From Omphalotus guepiniiformis (taxonomy: Eukaryota; Basidiomycota; Agaricomycetes; Agaricales; Omphalotaceae), in NCBI GenBank assembly GCA_028554645.1, contig JAQOOI010000080.1:744001-808000 (forward strand): a stretch of 64,000 nucleotides of DNA. Reading direction: 5' to 3'. Made by a program: the position numbers and the translations under genes. The notes below the pieces were generated by a model. The model had not been told where the DNA came from. It searched no databases and was given only the letters and a program-made list of their open reading frames with translations. Shown here piece by piece: positions 45,914-58,751 of the stretch (positions are counted from its first letter, which is position 1; the number at the start of each line of letters is the position of its first letter).

Positions 45914-47774
45914 CTAAATGTCATACTCCTCCTCCATGTTGATCTTCATCCTCCAACCGACTACATCATCATCCGGATCCTCGTCTGCCCAAGCAATATC
46001 ACCATTGTCACCATTAGAGACAGGCTCATATCTGCTACGAACACTATCTTCAAGGGTATCAATATCAATTTCTTCCTCTTCCGCTTTCATCTTTCGTCTC
46101 AGCATCTCCTCTTCATCTTCCTATAAAATAAACAGAAAGTAAGAAGTCGAGATGAAAATGAAAAGGGGGTATGAGATTACTCACGATATCAAATTCATCC
46201 TCCTTCTCTTCATACTCAACATTCTCATCAACTTCTTCAAACCCTCCAGCAAACGCTCCCCATCTTTCTGGATTTGGACAGTGCCATATTAGAATGTTGC
46301 CCTGATTGGTTGTAGATGCTATGGACGATTTGAAAGGGTGCCACTGAAAGTAAACTTGAATAAAACGAAACTACACAGAGGACAAAAACTTACGTGTAGA
46401 TGCGCCAACGGTTCTCTTCCTCCATCAAGAGCACTGGCGAATCTACCGTCGTTGGATATATCCCATATGTATATTTTATGTGTTGCGGGATCAGCAGCAC
46501 CTTCGGACGCCATGAAAACGAGTTAAAACGCGAAAGAACTAGAGATACTCACCACCCGCTAACCACTCGCCATCGGGACTGTAAGACATAGCATGCCAAG
46601 CCGTTTTGTTGATAGGATCGTTGAATCGATGGGTAGGGTCAAGCTCCTGCTCCAAAATTTCGCCACTTTCGTTGGGTGGTGGGTATTGAGGGACGATGAA
46701 TTGCCGCAATGTTCGGTCGGAGGAGTTGGTGACTAGGCGTCTGTGATATTTAATGAGGACACACAAGTGGAGAATCAGATTTCAAGAACTTACCTGCCGT
46801 TCTTGGCAAAGTCAAGACCTTTCATCGTTCCTGCACCGCCGACAATCTTATGTCGAGCAACCATCTGCCGCGAGGTATATCAGCTTCGGTGCACGAATCA
46901 GAGTACGGGTGAAACGCGTCATACACTTTTTGTCCTTGTGTTAAATACAAGGAGGTATCCGCCGGAGGTTCCAACGAAAATGTGCTTGCCTGATGGATCG
47001 AAACGGGCGACTGTCATTGCAGACCTGTACACTCGATGAGAACCGCGAAACAGCATGTACTTAAAGAGTCTACATACCGTCGGCTTGATTGCCCTTGACC
47101 CTCTTCATCACTGTCCTCCGGATCCTGGGGTTCGAACAACTCGGTACGAGAGCGATGATTGCGCCGAAGGTCTACCAAGTAAACCTCTCCAGTGTTCAAA
47201 AGGACTAGGACTATCTGACTATATATGCGATGAAACTAAACTTCAACAAAAGGTGATAACATGGAGACAGTCGCTGTTGCTTACCTGTTCCTAGGGTGAA
47301 AAGAAGCAGAAGATACAGGCGCGTCACATCGTATAGTCGCGTGTCGTTGTGGTGGGTCGCAAAGAGAGGCCAAATCCCAAATGATGACATTCCAGTCCTT
47401 TGACGATGTCAGCACATAACGCGAATGTCTTGACCAACTGAGAAAGACATTGAGATTGATTGATTTACACTCACAATGGGGCACCAGAAATACAGCATGT
47501 TAAAACACGTACTCCAAGCTCGTAACAGCTTTGACATGCCCGTCTAGCCAGCGGATAGCGGCTCTGGTTTCCAAGTCCCATATTGTAGCCAGACCGTCGA
47601 ATCTTCCTACTCCGACATATCTTCCTGAAGGGTCGAATCGAGCGAAAGAGCCAAGTGCAAACAGAGATGTTTGGATGGCTGTGGGATGGGTGATGTTGAA
47701 CGGATCTAATGAAGAACTTAGTATTGCATGTTCTAGCGATAATTAGAACTTACTTATTAGAGACTCGTTCATAA
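45914..47774 (-). CDS. SWD1: COMPASS subunit Swd1 (RbBP5-like WD40 protein)
   Basis: WD40 subunit of the Set1/COMPASS histone H3K4 methyltransferase. The start MNESLINPFNITHPTAIQTS is spliced after LI. Repeats follow: FARFDPSGRYVGVGRFDGLA with WDLETRAAIRWLDGH, YVLTSSKDWNVIIWDLASL, LLNTGEVYLVDLRRN, ARFDPSGKHIFVGTSGGYL and LVTNSSDRTLRQFIVP. After the propeller comes the conserved hinge NILIWHCPNPERWGAFAG followed by FEEVDENVEYEEKEDEFDI, the segment that in RbBP5 contacts Set1-type enzyme and Ash2. The acidic tail ends WRMKINMEEEYDI. About ten exons. It is divergent from NCS6. Confidence 0.93.
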
Positions 47775-47996
47775 TAAAAATCCGAAAGACGGGGTATATG
47801 AGGTCGAAGTAGTACGAATCAAAGGATGCCAGCGCTCGTGATCGTTTCAATTCCTGTTCAAGCTCATCAAGCTCATCAAGTGCTTCAGCTTCAGCCGTAT
47901 GCAACCATGACTTCAAATTATTTCTCTATCCTTAGCTGAATCAAGTAAATTCCACCTAGATTCGAGTCATATTTTCCCTTTTCTGCTCCTTCCACC
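47775..47996. promoter_or_regulatory. Bidirectional promoter between SWD1 and NCS6
   Basis: 222 bases separate the divergent start codons. AGCTCATCAAGCTCATCAAG forms a short direct repeat near 47860-47880. No other element is evident. Confidence 0.45.
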
Positions 47997-49449
47997 ATGG
48001 CTCCGCGGAATTGCGCACTCTGCGAGAAATCCAAAGCAATACTAAAGCGACCAAAAACCGGGCAACAAATCTGCAAAGATTGCTTTTTCTATGTTTTTGA
48101 GACCGAAGTGCACAACACTATCACTCAGTCGAACTTGTTCAGTCGGGGAGATCGTGTTGCGATTGGAGCTTCCGGAGGAAAAGGTATGCAATTCCAAAGT
48201 CTGATCTCTGTAAATTTGCGAAAAATCTGAAGGATGTCCGTAGATTCGACTGTGTTAGCATATGTTCTCAAGACCCTCAATGAACGATACGATTATGGTC
48301 TGAACCTGTTTCTTTTGTCGATTGACGAAGGTATAACTGGTTATCGCGATGATTCTCTGGAGGTACTCCCCCAATTCCACCGTCTCATTGTGCAACCCAA
48401 ATACTCAGCATCTCGTCTCTCCTTGTAGACCGTCAAGCGGAATCAACAGCAATACGACATGCCTCTCAAAATTCTCTCCTACGACGAACTATACGGCTGG
48501 ACGATGGATCGGATAGTCTCTCAGATCGGCCGGAAGAACAATTGCACGTTCTGTGGTGTATTCAGGAGACAGGCCCTCGATAGAGGTGCAGCGTCCTTGA
48601 ATGTCGACCACATTGTAACTGGTCATAATGCAGATGATATTGCTGAGACGGTGTTAATGAACAGTACGTCGATGTCTCTGCCCCGCTCGAGACCCTCGCT
48701 AGGTCCTGAAGTGACAGTTTAAATAAACAGTTATGCGAGGCGATATTGCTCGACTTGGCCGTTGTACCTCGATCGTAACGCAAGGAGAAGACACAATCAA
48801 GCGCTCGAAGCCGTTCAAGTACGCGTACGAGAAAGAGATCGTCATGTATGTATTTTTCACTCCTGAAATTAGTCCTTCCGACCTCACAAAATTTGTTTCA
48901 ACATAGGTACGCATACTTCAAGAAACTCGACTACTTCTCCACGGAGTGCATCTACTCTCCAGACGCCTATCGAGGCCACGCGCGAACGTTCTTAAAGGAC
49001 CTCGAAGCAGCTCGGCCAAGTGCTATCATCGACATCATACATTCCGGTGAAGCTTTCGAAGTAAGAGAGGAAATCAAAGCGACTCAGAAAGTTCAACGTA
49101 GGGCAACCCTCTTTCACATCTTTGACCAACACCCTCTCATCCACCATAAACAATTACAGAAACATGTAAACGATGCGGCTATATGTCAAGTAACGACCTA
49201 TGTAAAGCCTGTACGCTGCTCGAAGGCCTGGAGCGCGGTTTAGCGGCTTCAGGAATTGTTCGTTGTTCATTTAGATTTTAGTCGGGTCCTCCTTCTGACT
49301 TCTGACTTCTGGCTTTTTGGATATAGACCGATCGTGCTAGGAAGAAGATGCAAGCTGAAGAACCCACTCCTCCGGAGGGCCTTCGCACGATACCGTTCTT
49401 CAGACCTCCGTCTGGGAATCCAATAGTGACTGTTGAGGCTCCTGCATGA
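47997..49449 (+). CDS. NCS6: Cytosolic tRNA 2-thiolation protein (NCS6/CTU1)
   Basis: ATP-dependent enzyme that adds sulfur to wobble uridine 34 of Lys, Glu and Gln tRNAs, taking it from Urm1 and acting with Ncs2. The start [19 protein letters not shown] and QQICKDCF give an N-terminal zinc site of two CxxC pairs. The PP-loop motif [15 protein letters not shown] is split by an intron. Then come [35 protein letters not shown] (catalytic CxxC region), [40 protein letters not shown] and [17 protein letters not shown] second CxxC zinc site lies in the region near 49170-49210. The end is [17 protein letters not shown]. Seven exons, about 375 residues. Confidence 0.95.
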
Positions 49450-49874
49450 ATCTTCACATGGTCGCTTTACTTTATCTCTCAGGATATTGTGTCCTTTTTC
49501 ACCCGAGGAGGTGGATATTGTATCCTTATTGTACGAGGTTCAAATATTTTATAGAGTCAGCTTTCTTGGCGGAATCGCATACAACTACTTTCTCATGTGT
49601 ATATCATGTGTATAATCGTGATGTACTCTACACAGAAACCCTACATAAAAACCCAAGTAGTAGCGTAATGTTCGTAGACTCGTAATCAGTATCCTAATGC
49701 CCTACGGATGATGCTGTGTCCCTACAACGAATGAAAGTGTATGTATGTATGTATGTATGTAAAGAGTAGAAATGTCTATGATAAGTTACAAATCCAAGGC
49801 CAGTACATAGAGTTAACGAATAAAAAAATAAAGTCACTCGAACACATATTTATCCCATTTTTCCAGTGCGTCCA
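49450..49874. other. Spacer between convergent genes
   Basis: Contains the 3' flanks of NCS6 and the MDR-like gene, plus a GTAT microsatellite. No gene is supported. Confidence 0.4.
49739..49761. repeat. (GTAT)n microsatellite
   Basis: Almost six copies of GTAT in a row in noncoding DNA. A similar but imperfect GTAT run occurs at the left edge of the window near 20-40. Confidence 0.85.
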
Positions 49875-52800
49875 TTACTCAACAATCTTGACAACCGCTG
49901 TCCCACCGTCTCCCAACGGTCCATCATCAACAAAGATCTCAGGCGCCCGCTCAAAAGGCACCGTTCTCCCCCTTTCACCCACCCCAACCCAAGGTCGTAT
50001 ACCCTCACTCAAAGCCATCTTAACGACAGCTCCGACACTCTCTCGCACATCCTCCCCCTCCCAATCAACATCCTGCGCAACGCTAATCCACGCATACCCA
50101 ACTCTACCACTCCTACCCCCGCCCCCACCGTTCTCGTCGCTAGTGTCCTGTCCGGATTTATGGTTGTGATGCGTATTCCTCAACGATCTCAACCCCGCTC
50201 TGAAATGATCTCCGGCTGTAGGAATCACCCGACCTGGTGTATCTCCCACTAGCGTGACGAATTGGCCCAACCCCTTGGAACCGGAACCGTTTAAAGTCCC
50301 ATTCTTCTTCTTCATAATACTCAAAGTCCTCTTCATCCCAGTATTTGGAACCACACCTTTCACAGCCCCAACACCCACATTCCTCAACAACCTTTCAGAA
50401 GCCTCCCAAATCTCTTTCCCACCAATGGTATCGAGAACCGCATCAAAGGCATCTCCATCACGGAGTAACCGCTCAATAACCCTCAGAGCAGCACTTCGTC
50501 CTTCGTCACCCCAATTGTCATTACCATCCTCACTATCATTCTCAACCCCAGCACCATCGTCAAACACAACCTCTTCCGCCCCCCATTTCCTCACCCTCTC
50601 CTCAATAACTTCCATATACCTTTTCTCCGCCTCAGACCCCTCCGCAAAATCAACCTCAGGCAAAGACGCGTGCACACACACCTTCCATCCCTTCCTCACG
50701 AGCATCTGGACAGCCATCGCACCAACTCCATCATGTCCTCTCAACACCAGCGCCCGTCTCCTCCGTCCGGATTCGTGTTCCTCGACGTGGTGTACTGGCA
50801 ATGCGCCACGGGCAGGAGACGTAGACGTAGGCGCGTTCGAGAATGCGGAAGCAAACGTCCGTACGGCTCGATAGGCTGATACGCCACATACTGGGAGCAG
50901 TGCGAGTTCTTCAAGGGTAAGAGGAGGCATGGCGGTTTGTGCTTTGTGGCGGTGTCGACGGGAGAGAGAATTCGAGCGGGAGGTGGACGGTGTAGAAGGA
51001 GCGGAAGACGTGGGTGTGTGGGCTGGATAGCGGGATAAGGTAGATGTTGGTCGAGATGGGGTGCGTTGACTTGAAGGCCGGGATGGTACAGGAACTGGAA
51101 TTTGCTCTTCCGCTTGACGAGGTGTGTCAGCGTCCGCATTGTCGACATGAGCAGACGAGGATAAAACCACAGGTTGAGGAACCTTGAAGACGCGATGTCG
51201 ATCCACTATGATGAACTCTTGTAAAGCACCACACTAATCGGGCAAAGCACGTCAATAACGAGCATCCAAGAACATGCAGCAGGTTACCTTTCTGACATCC
51301 AACAATCCAACAACCCAATCACCCTTCTTCAGAGACTCACTCTTGACCTCCCATCCACACTCCAACACCCTCCCTACAAAGCTGCGCCCTGGAATATACC
51401 CCACTTCAGGGTCAATCCTTACTCGTCTAGCACCCGACCCTCTTCCCGGGGTCCCACTATAACTTTCCGACCGCGCGCGGATATGCTTATTTTTCAAAGT
51501 CACACTCTTCACCAACCCTCTCTTCTCTCTATTTCCAAGATCACTCGAACTGCGACCCATATGCAAGGGAGGCGGAGGAGCTGTGAAGTTGCCCTCTGCC
51601 CCTGAACCCGTTCGCGAAGCAACAACCCCGACAAGCTTTGCGTCAATGCCGTCTACACCCACCGCCCACACTTGTATCAGCGCACCCTCGCTAGAAACAT
51701 ACCCAGGCGGTTTCCTGTAACTCGTAAATCCCAACACAGGCTCAGCTTTCCTCGCCCCAGAATTCCTCCTTCGCACTTCATTCACAGCGTCCGGCTCTTC
51801 TCCCACTTTGCCCGATGCACTCCGAGTTCTGGATTTACCCAACAACACATTCAACATTGACCCACTCCTGGAGGAACTGAATGTTGCAAGGCCTTTCGTC
51901 ACTTCGACGGTAGCCATCGTTGTCTGTGCCACACCACTTCCCGTTAAATCGATCTTGCCATCACCACCCCACACCACACTGACCCTCTTATTGGTCTTTG
52001 CCAAGAATGCAGGCGGCGGAGCGAGCGGAAGGGTGAGAGACGTGTAACCTGGTGTCCCAGAAGAAGGCAACGAAGGCACATACGAAGAACTAGATGCAAA
52101 CGATGACAAGGAGGAGATCGCGGGTTGCGAAACCGAATTGGGTAAGATTTCATGCTCCTCTGCAAGGGACCTCTGTAAGTTCTCAAGTGAGCGAGATTTT
52201 CTCCGTGCGAGATTTGCTCCTTTAGTTTGCGAGTTCTGCCGACGCGCAGACGTTGAACCTGAGCGTTGCACGGATGTTGCTGACGACGCGTCAGGCGAGG
52301 AACTCGTGCGCTGTCTCTCTGAGCCTGTAATCAGCACGCTGCTGCTAGGGTCCTGTGTTTTCGAAGGGTTTGGGTCCTCTTCTTCTTCAAGAAGGGCAGA
52401 CATATTCATCATAATACTAGGGTTCGTCTTTGATATAGATTTCGAAATGTTCCGCATCCGTGGGATTGGTTGGGCAGGAAGAACTCTAGGGGGTACGCGA
52501 GCGATATAATAAGAAGTCGTGGCAGTCGTAGTAGCTTGCGATGTCTTTTTAGATTTAGAAGAGGAAGTAGACGATGTTGTTGAAGGAGGAACGAGCCAAC
52601 GGACATCTTTTGCCCAATCTTCATCAGTGTAAGTCTGTGAATTACGTTTTGCACGCTCTGTACGGGCGGTACTGGGATTTCGTGGACGCGGTGTGGGCTT
52701 GACGCAAGACTCATGGCCTGAATCTGAGTTGTAAGGAGTCGTTGCTCGCGTTAAGTCTGACATTGTAGCAGATTCGGAAGAAAAAAGAGAGTGCCCGTCA

Positions 52801-53314
52801 AGTGAGGTGGACGAAAGGGAAGCGACAGAGCACGAGTCAAGGGGTGTCCGGGTAGCAATAGTTGACTCGTTTGCAGGCGTATCATGAGCACGTTGCCATC
52901 CAGTCGAAGACGCCATGGAGGAACGAGGAGAAGCGCTGGGCGTGTAGAAAATGTCTTCTTCGTCCTCGTCCTCGTCCTCGACAGGAGAAGAAGAACGGCC
53001 TTGTGCTTCGTTTCCCATCACATTCTGTAAACGAGCGCAGATAACGATAAACTATTCTGAGTATAATTAGACATTTCGAAATCGCATACCGTAGCCCCTG
53101 TCACTGCTTGTCTAGATATGCTTTGAGTAGGACATGTTACGTGCTCCTCTGGGAACTGTTTCTGTACGGCGTGATCGCCAATGGCCTCCGAGTCTGACGC
53201 CATTGCTACGCGTACCATGTGTGCTTTAGCAGAGTGGTAATCTTTTTCTTTAGGAAAGGAGTATGACTGTGACGGCCGACCAAGCAGCGTCTGAATAAAT
53301 GTAGGTTTTACCAT
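49875..53314 (-). CDS. MDR (zinc-type ADH/quinone reductase-like) protein with ~600-residue disordered N-terminus
   Basis: Exons 53314-53090, 53024-51288 and 51233-49875 give about 1106 residues. The start MVKPTFIQTLLGRPSQSYSF leads into a Ser/Thr-rich, largely disordered region with an acidic patch (EDEDEDEEDIFYTPSASP), Arg-rich parts and many potential phosphosites. From about residue 570 a GroES-like domain appears: VGYIPGRSFVGRVLECGWEV, LKKGDWVVGLLDVRKCGALQ and EFIIVDRHRVFKVP. A Rossmann fold follows with LTLEELALLPVCGVSAYRA, ALVLRGHDGVGAMAVQMLV and DAVLDTIGGKEIWEAS, then FVTLVGDTPG. These are the medium-chain dehydrogenase landmarks of the quinone reductase branch; no zinc-ligand cluster is seen. 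Oxidoreductase activity is plausible but unproven. The domain may instead be a protein-interaction module. The MDR part is interrupted by Ser/Pro and Gly insertions. Confidence 0.8.
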
Positions 53315-53520
53315 TGTCGACGACGATGACAGAAGGGTTCTGTAGGACGACGACGACGATGGTGGTAGAAGCAGCGAGGTCGAGGGATGGCAATATCAAC
53401 CCAACACAACGACATGATGTCATTGGATTATTGGGGATCGACTTGGTTAATTTTCTTTTTTGGTTTTTTTTTTTTGAATTTTCTGCGGAATCGATTACTC
53501 AAGTGATTTTCATTTCAGGA
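53315..53520. promoter_or_regulatory. Bidirectional space between MDR-like gene and ESF2
   Basis: 206 bases between the divergent ATGs. A (GAC)n/(GACGAT) run near 53318-53360 and a T13 tract at 53463-53475 are present. CATTTCAG directly before the ESF2 ATG looks like an acceptor, so ESF2 probably has a leader intron here. Confidence 0.5.
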
Positions 53521-54824
53521 ATGCTGGACGATGAGAAACCTGGTATGTACTCAATGGATTATCTTCTGCTGCTTTCGAGCAAAATAATTACCATAAATCA
53601 CATTCTTCGATGCCTGGAACATCAGTCCAGCTTAGGGACCCGAGTACATTACTCAGTAAGTAGTATACTTATTACTCGTGAATTCTCTTGAAGAGTTAAT
53701 CGAAGTCGACTGTCAAGGTATTCTCCCGCACTGAGTGCCTCCAGAGTCGCAATTCGAGAGCGCCTCTCCGCTCAGGCTGAGAAATCGGCACGTGCTACGA
53801 AAGAGACGTACGTCATTATATGGCAATTTAAAGTCTTTTTCTCAGTTACTCGACCTCGCAAATGGAAAAGGACCTCGTATCCGCAAGCTCTCGCGAAAAA
53901 TATGCCGGCGAAGCTGACTCCGAATCGTCAGTATTCTCACCTGAAAATAAACAGGTTTCTCCAGAAAGAGATGTTGGCTCAGAAAATGAGAACGAGGACG
54001 AGGGCGATGATGCTAGCATGGAATTGGGAGAGGGAATGATTCCGGAAGGGTTCGCTGGGCCGTCTTCTGAAAAAGTTGTGAAACCTCTGACACCAGAAGC
54101 TCTCGCTGCGTTCAAAGCGGCGCAGGATAAAGCTGGTGTGATCTATATTTCACGAATACCACCTGGTATGAGACCTGCAAAGGTCAGACATCTCATGAGC
54201 GCGTATGGAGAAATAGGCAGGGTGTATTTACAGCAAGAAGGTACTTCATCTGACCGATTTTTTACTTTACACAAACTGATGAATGCAGATCCCAAACGGG
54301 CGTATCTCAGGAGAAAGTACACTGCGACCAAGAAAGCTCATTTCACAGAGGGTTGGGTCGAATTCAAGGATAAGAAGATTGCGAGAAGTGTCGCTGAGAT
54401 GCTCAATGCTCAGCCGATTGGAGGTAAAAAGGGTACGAGGTGGAGAGATGATATCTGGACAATGAAGTACTTGCCCAAGTTCAAATGGAACATGCTCACT
54501 GAGCAAGTCGGTAAGTGATGAGTAACTCTGTTGCGTACAATACTAACATATGATACAGCACACGAAGCAGCTTTACATACGGCTAAACTACGCGTTGAGC
54601 TATCGCAGTCTAAAGCAGAGCAGCGAGACTATCTGAAGAACGTCGAACTGGCTCGGGTGCTAGACAAACGTGCAGAGAGAAAAAGAGAAAAGGGTGAAGA
54701 GATGCAGCTGAAGCCTCTACCTCAACCTAAAAAGCGACGAGCTGAGGACGATGAACGAAGTAAGAAACGAATTCGTGTAGAGGATAGCAAAGATCTAGCG
54801 AATGTACTCGATAGTATATTCTGA
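53521..54824 (+). CDS. ESF2: Pre-rRNA processing RNA-binding protein (ESF2/ABT1)
   Basis: Nucleolar small-subunit processome factor that works with the helicase Dbp8 on 18S rRNA maturation. The model begins MLDDEKP and is spliced by an 8-codon first exon to VNRSRLSRYSPALSASRVAI, then by an intron to YSTSQMEKDLVSASS. An acidic region follows (ENENEDEGDDASMELGEGM). The atypical RRM shows GVIYISRIPPGMRPAKVRHL, YGEIGRVYLQQE, KKAHFTEGWVEFKDKKIARS and VAEMLNAQPIGGKKG, with RWRDDIWTMKYLPKFKWNML as the family hallmark. The end is a Lys/Arg-rich helix and LANVLDSIF. The first-exon assignment rests on phase only; a start at the later Met (53862) is possible. Confidence 0.92.
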
Positions 54825-55070
54825 GTAGACGCACGGACCCAAGCCGTGTGAAATATATACTTGATTAGTAATAATTTGAACTCCGCTGGGGCAAGAGAAA
54901 GGGAGGGATTGTGGTATGTGTCGGTCATTGCGACCACTCTGTGCGTAACAAGTACCGCGCTGTGCTCGTGATCTCAAGAGGTCTGTGCTTCACTATGCTC
55001 GACCTCTCCTCGTCTCAGGCTCTGATAAGCCTTTCTCTTCTTCCTCCTTCTCTTTCTTTCGATTTTAAAG

Positions 55071-58000
55071 ATGTCCTGGCCTTCTAATCCTCCTCCCCCT
55101 CGTCGTTCTCGCTCTCGCTCACCGAGGGCTTCGTATCAACCAAGGACCGTCTATGACTATCCTCCAGATGCCTATCGTGAATGGGATGCCTATGACAAGG
55201 ACCGTGCTTGGGCTGCATATGAGAGAGATAGGGCTGCATATGAGTACACTCGCCGAGGTCGGAGTCGTAGTCCTGAAGACTGCAAGTTGTTTTCGCGATT
55301 TGAAACCTATTTTCGAACCTCATATTCCCTTTATAGTCAGCAGAAAACGACGACGCTCTCCGTCACCATACGAACGTGACCGATATGACCCGCGTCCTCG
55401 GTATAGCGACGATTACGGTTTGCTTTTATTGCCTGGTTCTTCTACTATAAATAGCGTTACTCATCCTTATCTTTGAACAGATGCACACTCCCGTGGTTAT
55501 GGCTACTCACCACCCAGACGTGGACATCCTCCGCCATTTTCGACCCGTCGACCACCACCTGACCCTCACACCTTCGACTTTCCTGCGTCTCTGAAGCAAT
55601 ATGCAGAATGGTTTCGATATTTTTACCCTCAGCAGGCAATGGACGAGGACAATTTGGACAAGGCCGCCGAGCAAGAGGCAGGTGACGGTTCCAAACCTCG
55701 TAATGGCATCAAGAGCAAGTGGGAAAAGTATAAAAAAGAATTTGCTGCTACTCAGGTCAGTTTCCCTTTCTTTAGTAGGTTTATACGTGAAACTAAACCC
55801 TTGTTGTCACTTCAACTGATTCTTTATACATACTGAATTGCTCTTGTACTGTAGCTGCAAACAATGTTCGAGCATCACAAGAAGTCTCCATGGTTTTGGG
55901 AAAAATACGACCCTTCACCCGATTTTAAAAAGCTACGTGACCGGGTGAGGAAGGAAGGGTGGCGAGGTCGATTGAGCACGTTCTTGCATGATCTCGAGTC
56001 GGGAAAATTTGACCCAGACTTGAATGAGTCAGAGACTGAAATAATCCCTTCTGTGAAGGAAAGTGCCGCCAATGGCGAGTCTTCTGCGCCTGATGTTTTA
56101 GAGGAGCCAAAGGCGTCAGGAGAAGATGATATGCAGTTTAATATGGACGCTGAAGATGATGTTGCGGATAGTGAAGTTGTCCGAGTGGATGCTAATGGCA
56201 AGTCTGGCGATGATGCCAAGCGCTTCAACCGAAATGAAGAAATCGCTGTACCGCCTGAGGGTAATCAGGTGATGATACGGACTATTCCTCCTGACATTGG
56301 GCGTGTCAAATTGGAAGAGGTGAGTAGCATTATTGGAGTTTGTAGTGCTTCTGGGGTGTTCACCGTCTTGTAGTCGTGCAAGGTCATTCCTGGTTATGTT
56401 TACCTAGCGCTTGGTGACCCCTTGCAAAAGCGCAACTATTACCGTGCTGGTTGGCTTCGCTTTGCTGACGATGCAGACATGACCGCTGTGATGGCAGAAC
56501 TCCAGGACAGGAAGGTGGGGTTTCTTCTTTCTCAACACCCCGTATTGTTTGCGATGTTTAGCTTATGAAACTATTTTAATTTCAGATCGAGGGCTTCAAG
56601 CTGCATGTATCGCATAACACGAAACCGTTTGTGAACAAAATCCGGTTCACCCCAGAGATTGCCAGTAGGCCCGAGAGACTAGTAAAGGACCTCGCTAATG
56701 CGAGAGTACTCGCGGGGTTACTTGAAGAAGAAGCATCAAGACTACGCAAACTCAAGGTCAACTCCGACGCTCCTGCCAAACCTGAAGGAGAGGATGTGCC
56801 TATGGCGGAGAACAACGAGAATGATGTTGACACAGAGGAGGAAGAGCCGGCTGAGAGAGGCTCGGATGCCGTGGACAGGCGAATTGAGAGGATTATGGCC
56901 GACTTGCGAGACCAGGGCTTAGTCAATGTGAGCGATGAAGAGGCTTATGAAGCAAAGAAGGTTCGTTGTTGCTCGATAAAGCTTGTTTCTTATTCTCATA
57001 TGAAACAAACGTTGTTCAGACGGAGATTTCCCTGGACATGTACATTGCTTACTTGCGGGCTGCCTTCCATGCATGCTACTACTGCTCCGTTGTTACCGAT
57101 CATCTTGAGGAATTGCAGCGAAAGTGTTTGAAGCATGTAAGGAAGCCTTTGCCCACGGCGGTGCCTGGTGCCGACGAAGACGGCAAGAGGGTGACGGCGG
57201 TTGCTGAAAGTGAGAAAGATAATAAGAAAGGTACGGAGGATGAACCAGAGGAGAAGATGATTGAGAAGGAGAAGGACTCGAGGAAAGATAAGGGAGGGAA
57301 TGATAAGAGGAATGAACGAAATGGTATGTTTTCCCTTCGCTGTACAAGAATTTGGGGAACTGATCGATTTCTGGGCTCAGATGACCGCTGGCTTGAATGG
57401 TTAGATTCTAAAATTGCGCTACTGATTAATCGTGACGGTGTCGACCCGCGTGATTATGGAGGCAAAAGCTATGACGAGTAAATGTCTGTTTCTGCTTATC
57501 TTTCAGACAGGCGCTTATGCTTGAATGCAGTGAATTATCCAAAATAGTTGAACCCTCAATCAAGCAGGAAGATGAAGGGAAATTCCGGTGCAGGCAGTGT
57601 CAAAAATTATTCAAGGCTACCTCTTTCGTTGAAAAGCACATAGCTAATAAACACCCGGAACTTGTCAAACCTCTCGAGGACGTGAGTGCTGCATCTTTTG
57701 GGGTGTATTGTCTTAATTAATACATCGTTATGCAGATACCGTACTTCAATAATTTTGCTCTTGATCCACATCGGATACAACCTTTTGCTCACCCACCACC
57801 TGCGGCAGGAAACAACAATCAAGCTCCTCCTCAAGCTTACGGCATACAAGCACCCAACTACGGTGGCGACTATGGTCGGCACACTCAATATCACCCTGGG
57901 GGTCCTTTCCCTCCAGGCTATCCGCCACCCCCTCCCGGTAATGGATACTGGGGTGAACACTTCCCTGGTGGTAAAGGTTATTATTATGAGTCTCCTGCCG

Positions 58001-58410
58001 GCTACCCAGGTCCCCAACCACTCCCGAGAAGAGATGATGCCGGTAACTCGCGGAGGCTCAGCGAAAGAATCAGTGGGTTTGCGTCAGGACCACCTGCTGA
58101 TATTCCTGCGAATGCTGGTTTACCTCCCAAGCCGACCCCGGCTGCATTGGATTCGGCGTTGAATTCGGCGTTGAGCGCTGGGAGTGGTAATCAGCGTAGG
58201 AGGAATACTGGTGGTCAGTCTGCTGCTGGCGGACCTCCTCCACCTCCTCCGCCTGATGCGAAAGAGGATCCGAGAGCGGCTGCTGGGAGAAGAGTTAGTT
58301 ACCACGATATGGATTTGGTCGCTGAGGTTTGTGTTAGATCATTGTTATATTTGTTTCGATTATACTGACTGGTATGCGCGGGTCAGGGAGACGTTGAGCT
58401 GACTTATTGA
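55071..58410 (+). CDS. ARS2/SERRATE-family nuclear cap-binding effector (Pir2-like)
   Basis: Zinc-finger protein that links the nuclear cap-binding complex to RNA processing and decay. S. pombe Pir2 is the fungal counterpart. The start MSWPSNPPPPRRSRSRSP begins an Arg/Ser/Tyr-rich N-terminus with ERDR-type repeats. FPASLKQYAEWFRYFYPQQ and LQTMFEHHKKSPWFWEKYDP mark the DUF3546 helical region. After an acidic stretch come MIRTIPPDIGRVKLEE and VYLALGDPLQKRNYYRAGWL (RRM-like), LHVSHNTKPFVNKIRFTPEI, YIAYLRAAFHACYYCSV, and KFRCRQCQKLFKATSFVEKH with IANKHPELV, the single C2H2 finger. The Pro/Gly/Tyr-rich tail ends SYHDMDLVAE plus, after a 60-base intron, GDVELTY, resembling the acidic C-terminal peptide of Ars2 that binds the cap complex. 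About thirteen exons. Confidence 0.92.
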
Positions 58411-58751
58411 GTGCTGGAGAATATATTCTTTACCGATAAATATAGGCTTTTCGTATATAGCGAACCAAAAGAGCGGATGTAGTGAAAACAGACATTTGTG
58501 TACTTAGCCGTTGGAGAGTTGTTGTTTGGTTGCGTTTTGAATTGTGAAGTCCCTGAATTGGTCTCAGTTGTAGCCACTGACCCACCTCATTACCTATACC
58601 CTTGTACTACCCCAACCCCTACAACTCACCCCTCTTCCGCCCATCGACGTGGACCCATTAAGTTTGGTTCTTGTCCTCAAATCAAGGTGGAGACAGGCTT
58701 GCACCATTTATACACCCGACGTTGCAGCTGCGAGGACCGACTGACTTGTGC
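58411..58751. other. Intergenic, SSK1 promoter
   Basis: 341 bases between the ARS2 stop and the chosen SSK1 ATG. The SSK1 frame is open for 27 codons upstream of the ATG without another Met, so a short upstream coding exon cannot be ruled out. Confidence 0.4.

Noticed and set aside
50254..50874. 206-codon plus-strand frame
   Set aside because: Antisense shadow of the MDR domain exon, caused by its biased Ser/Pro codons.
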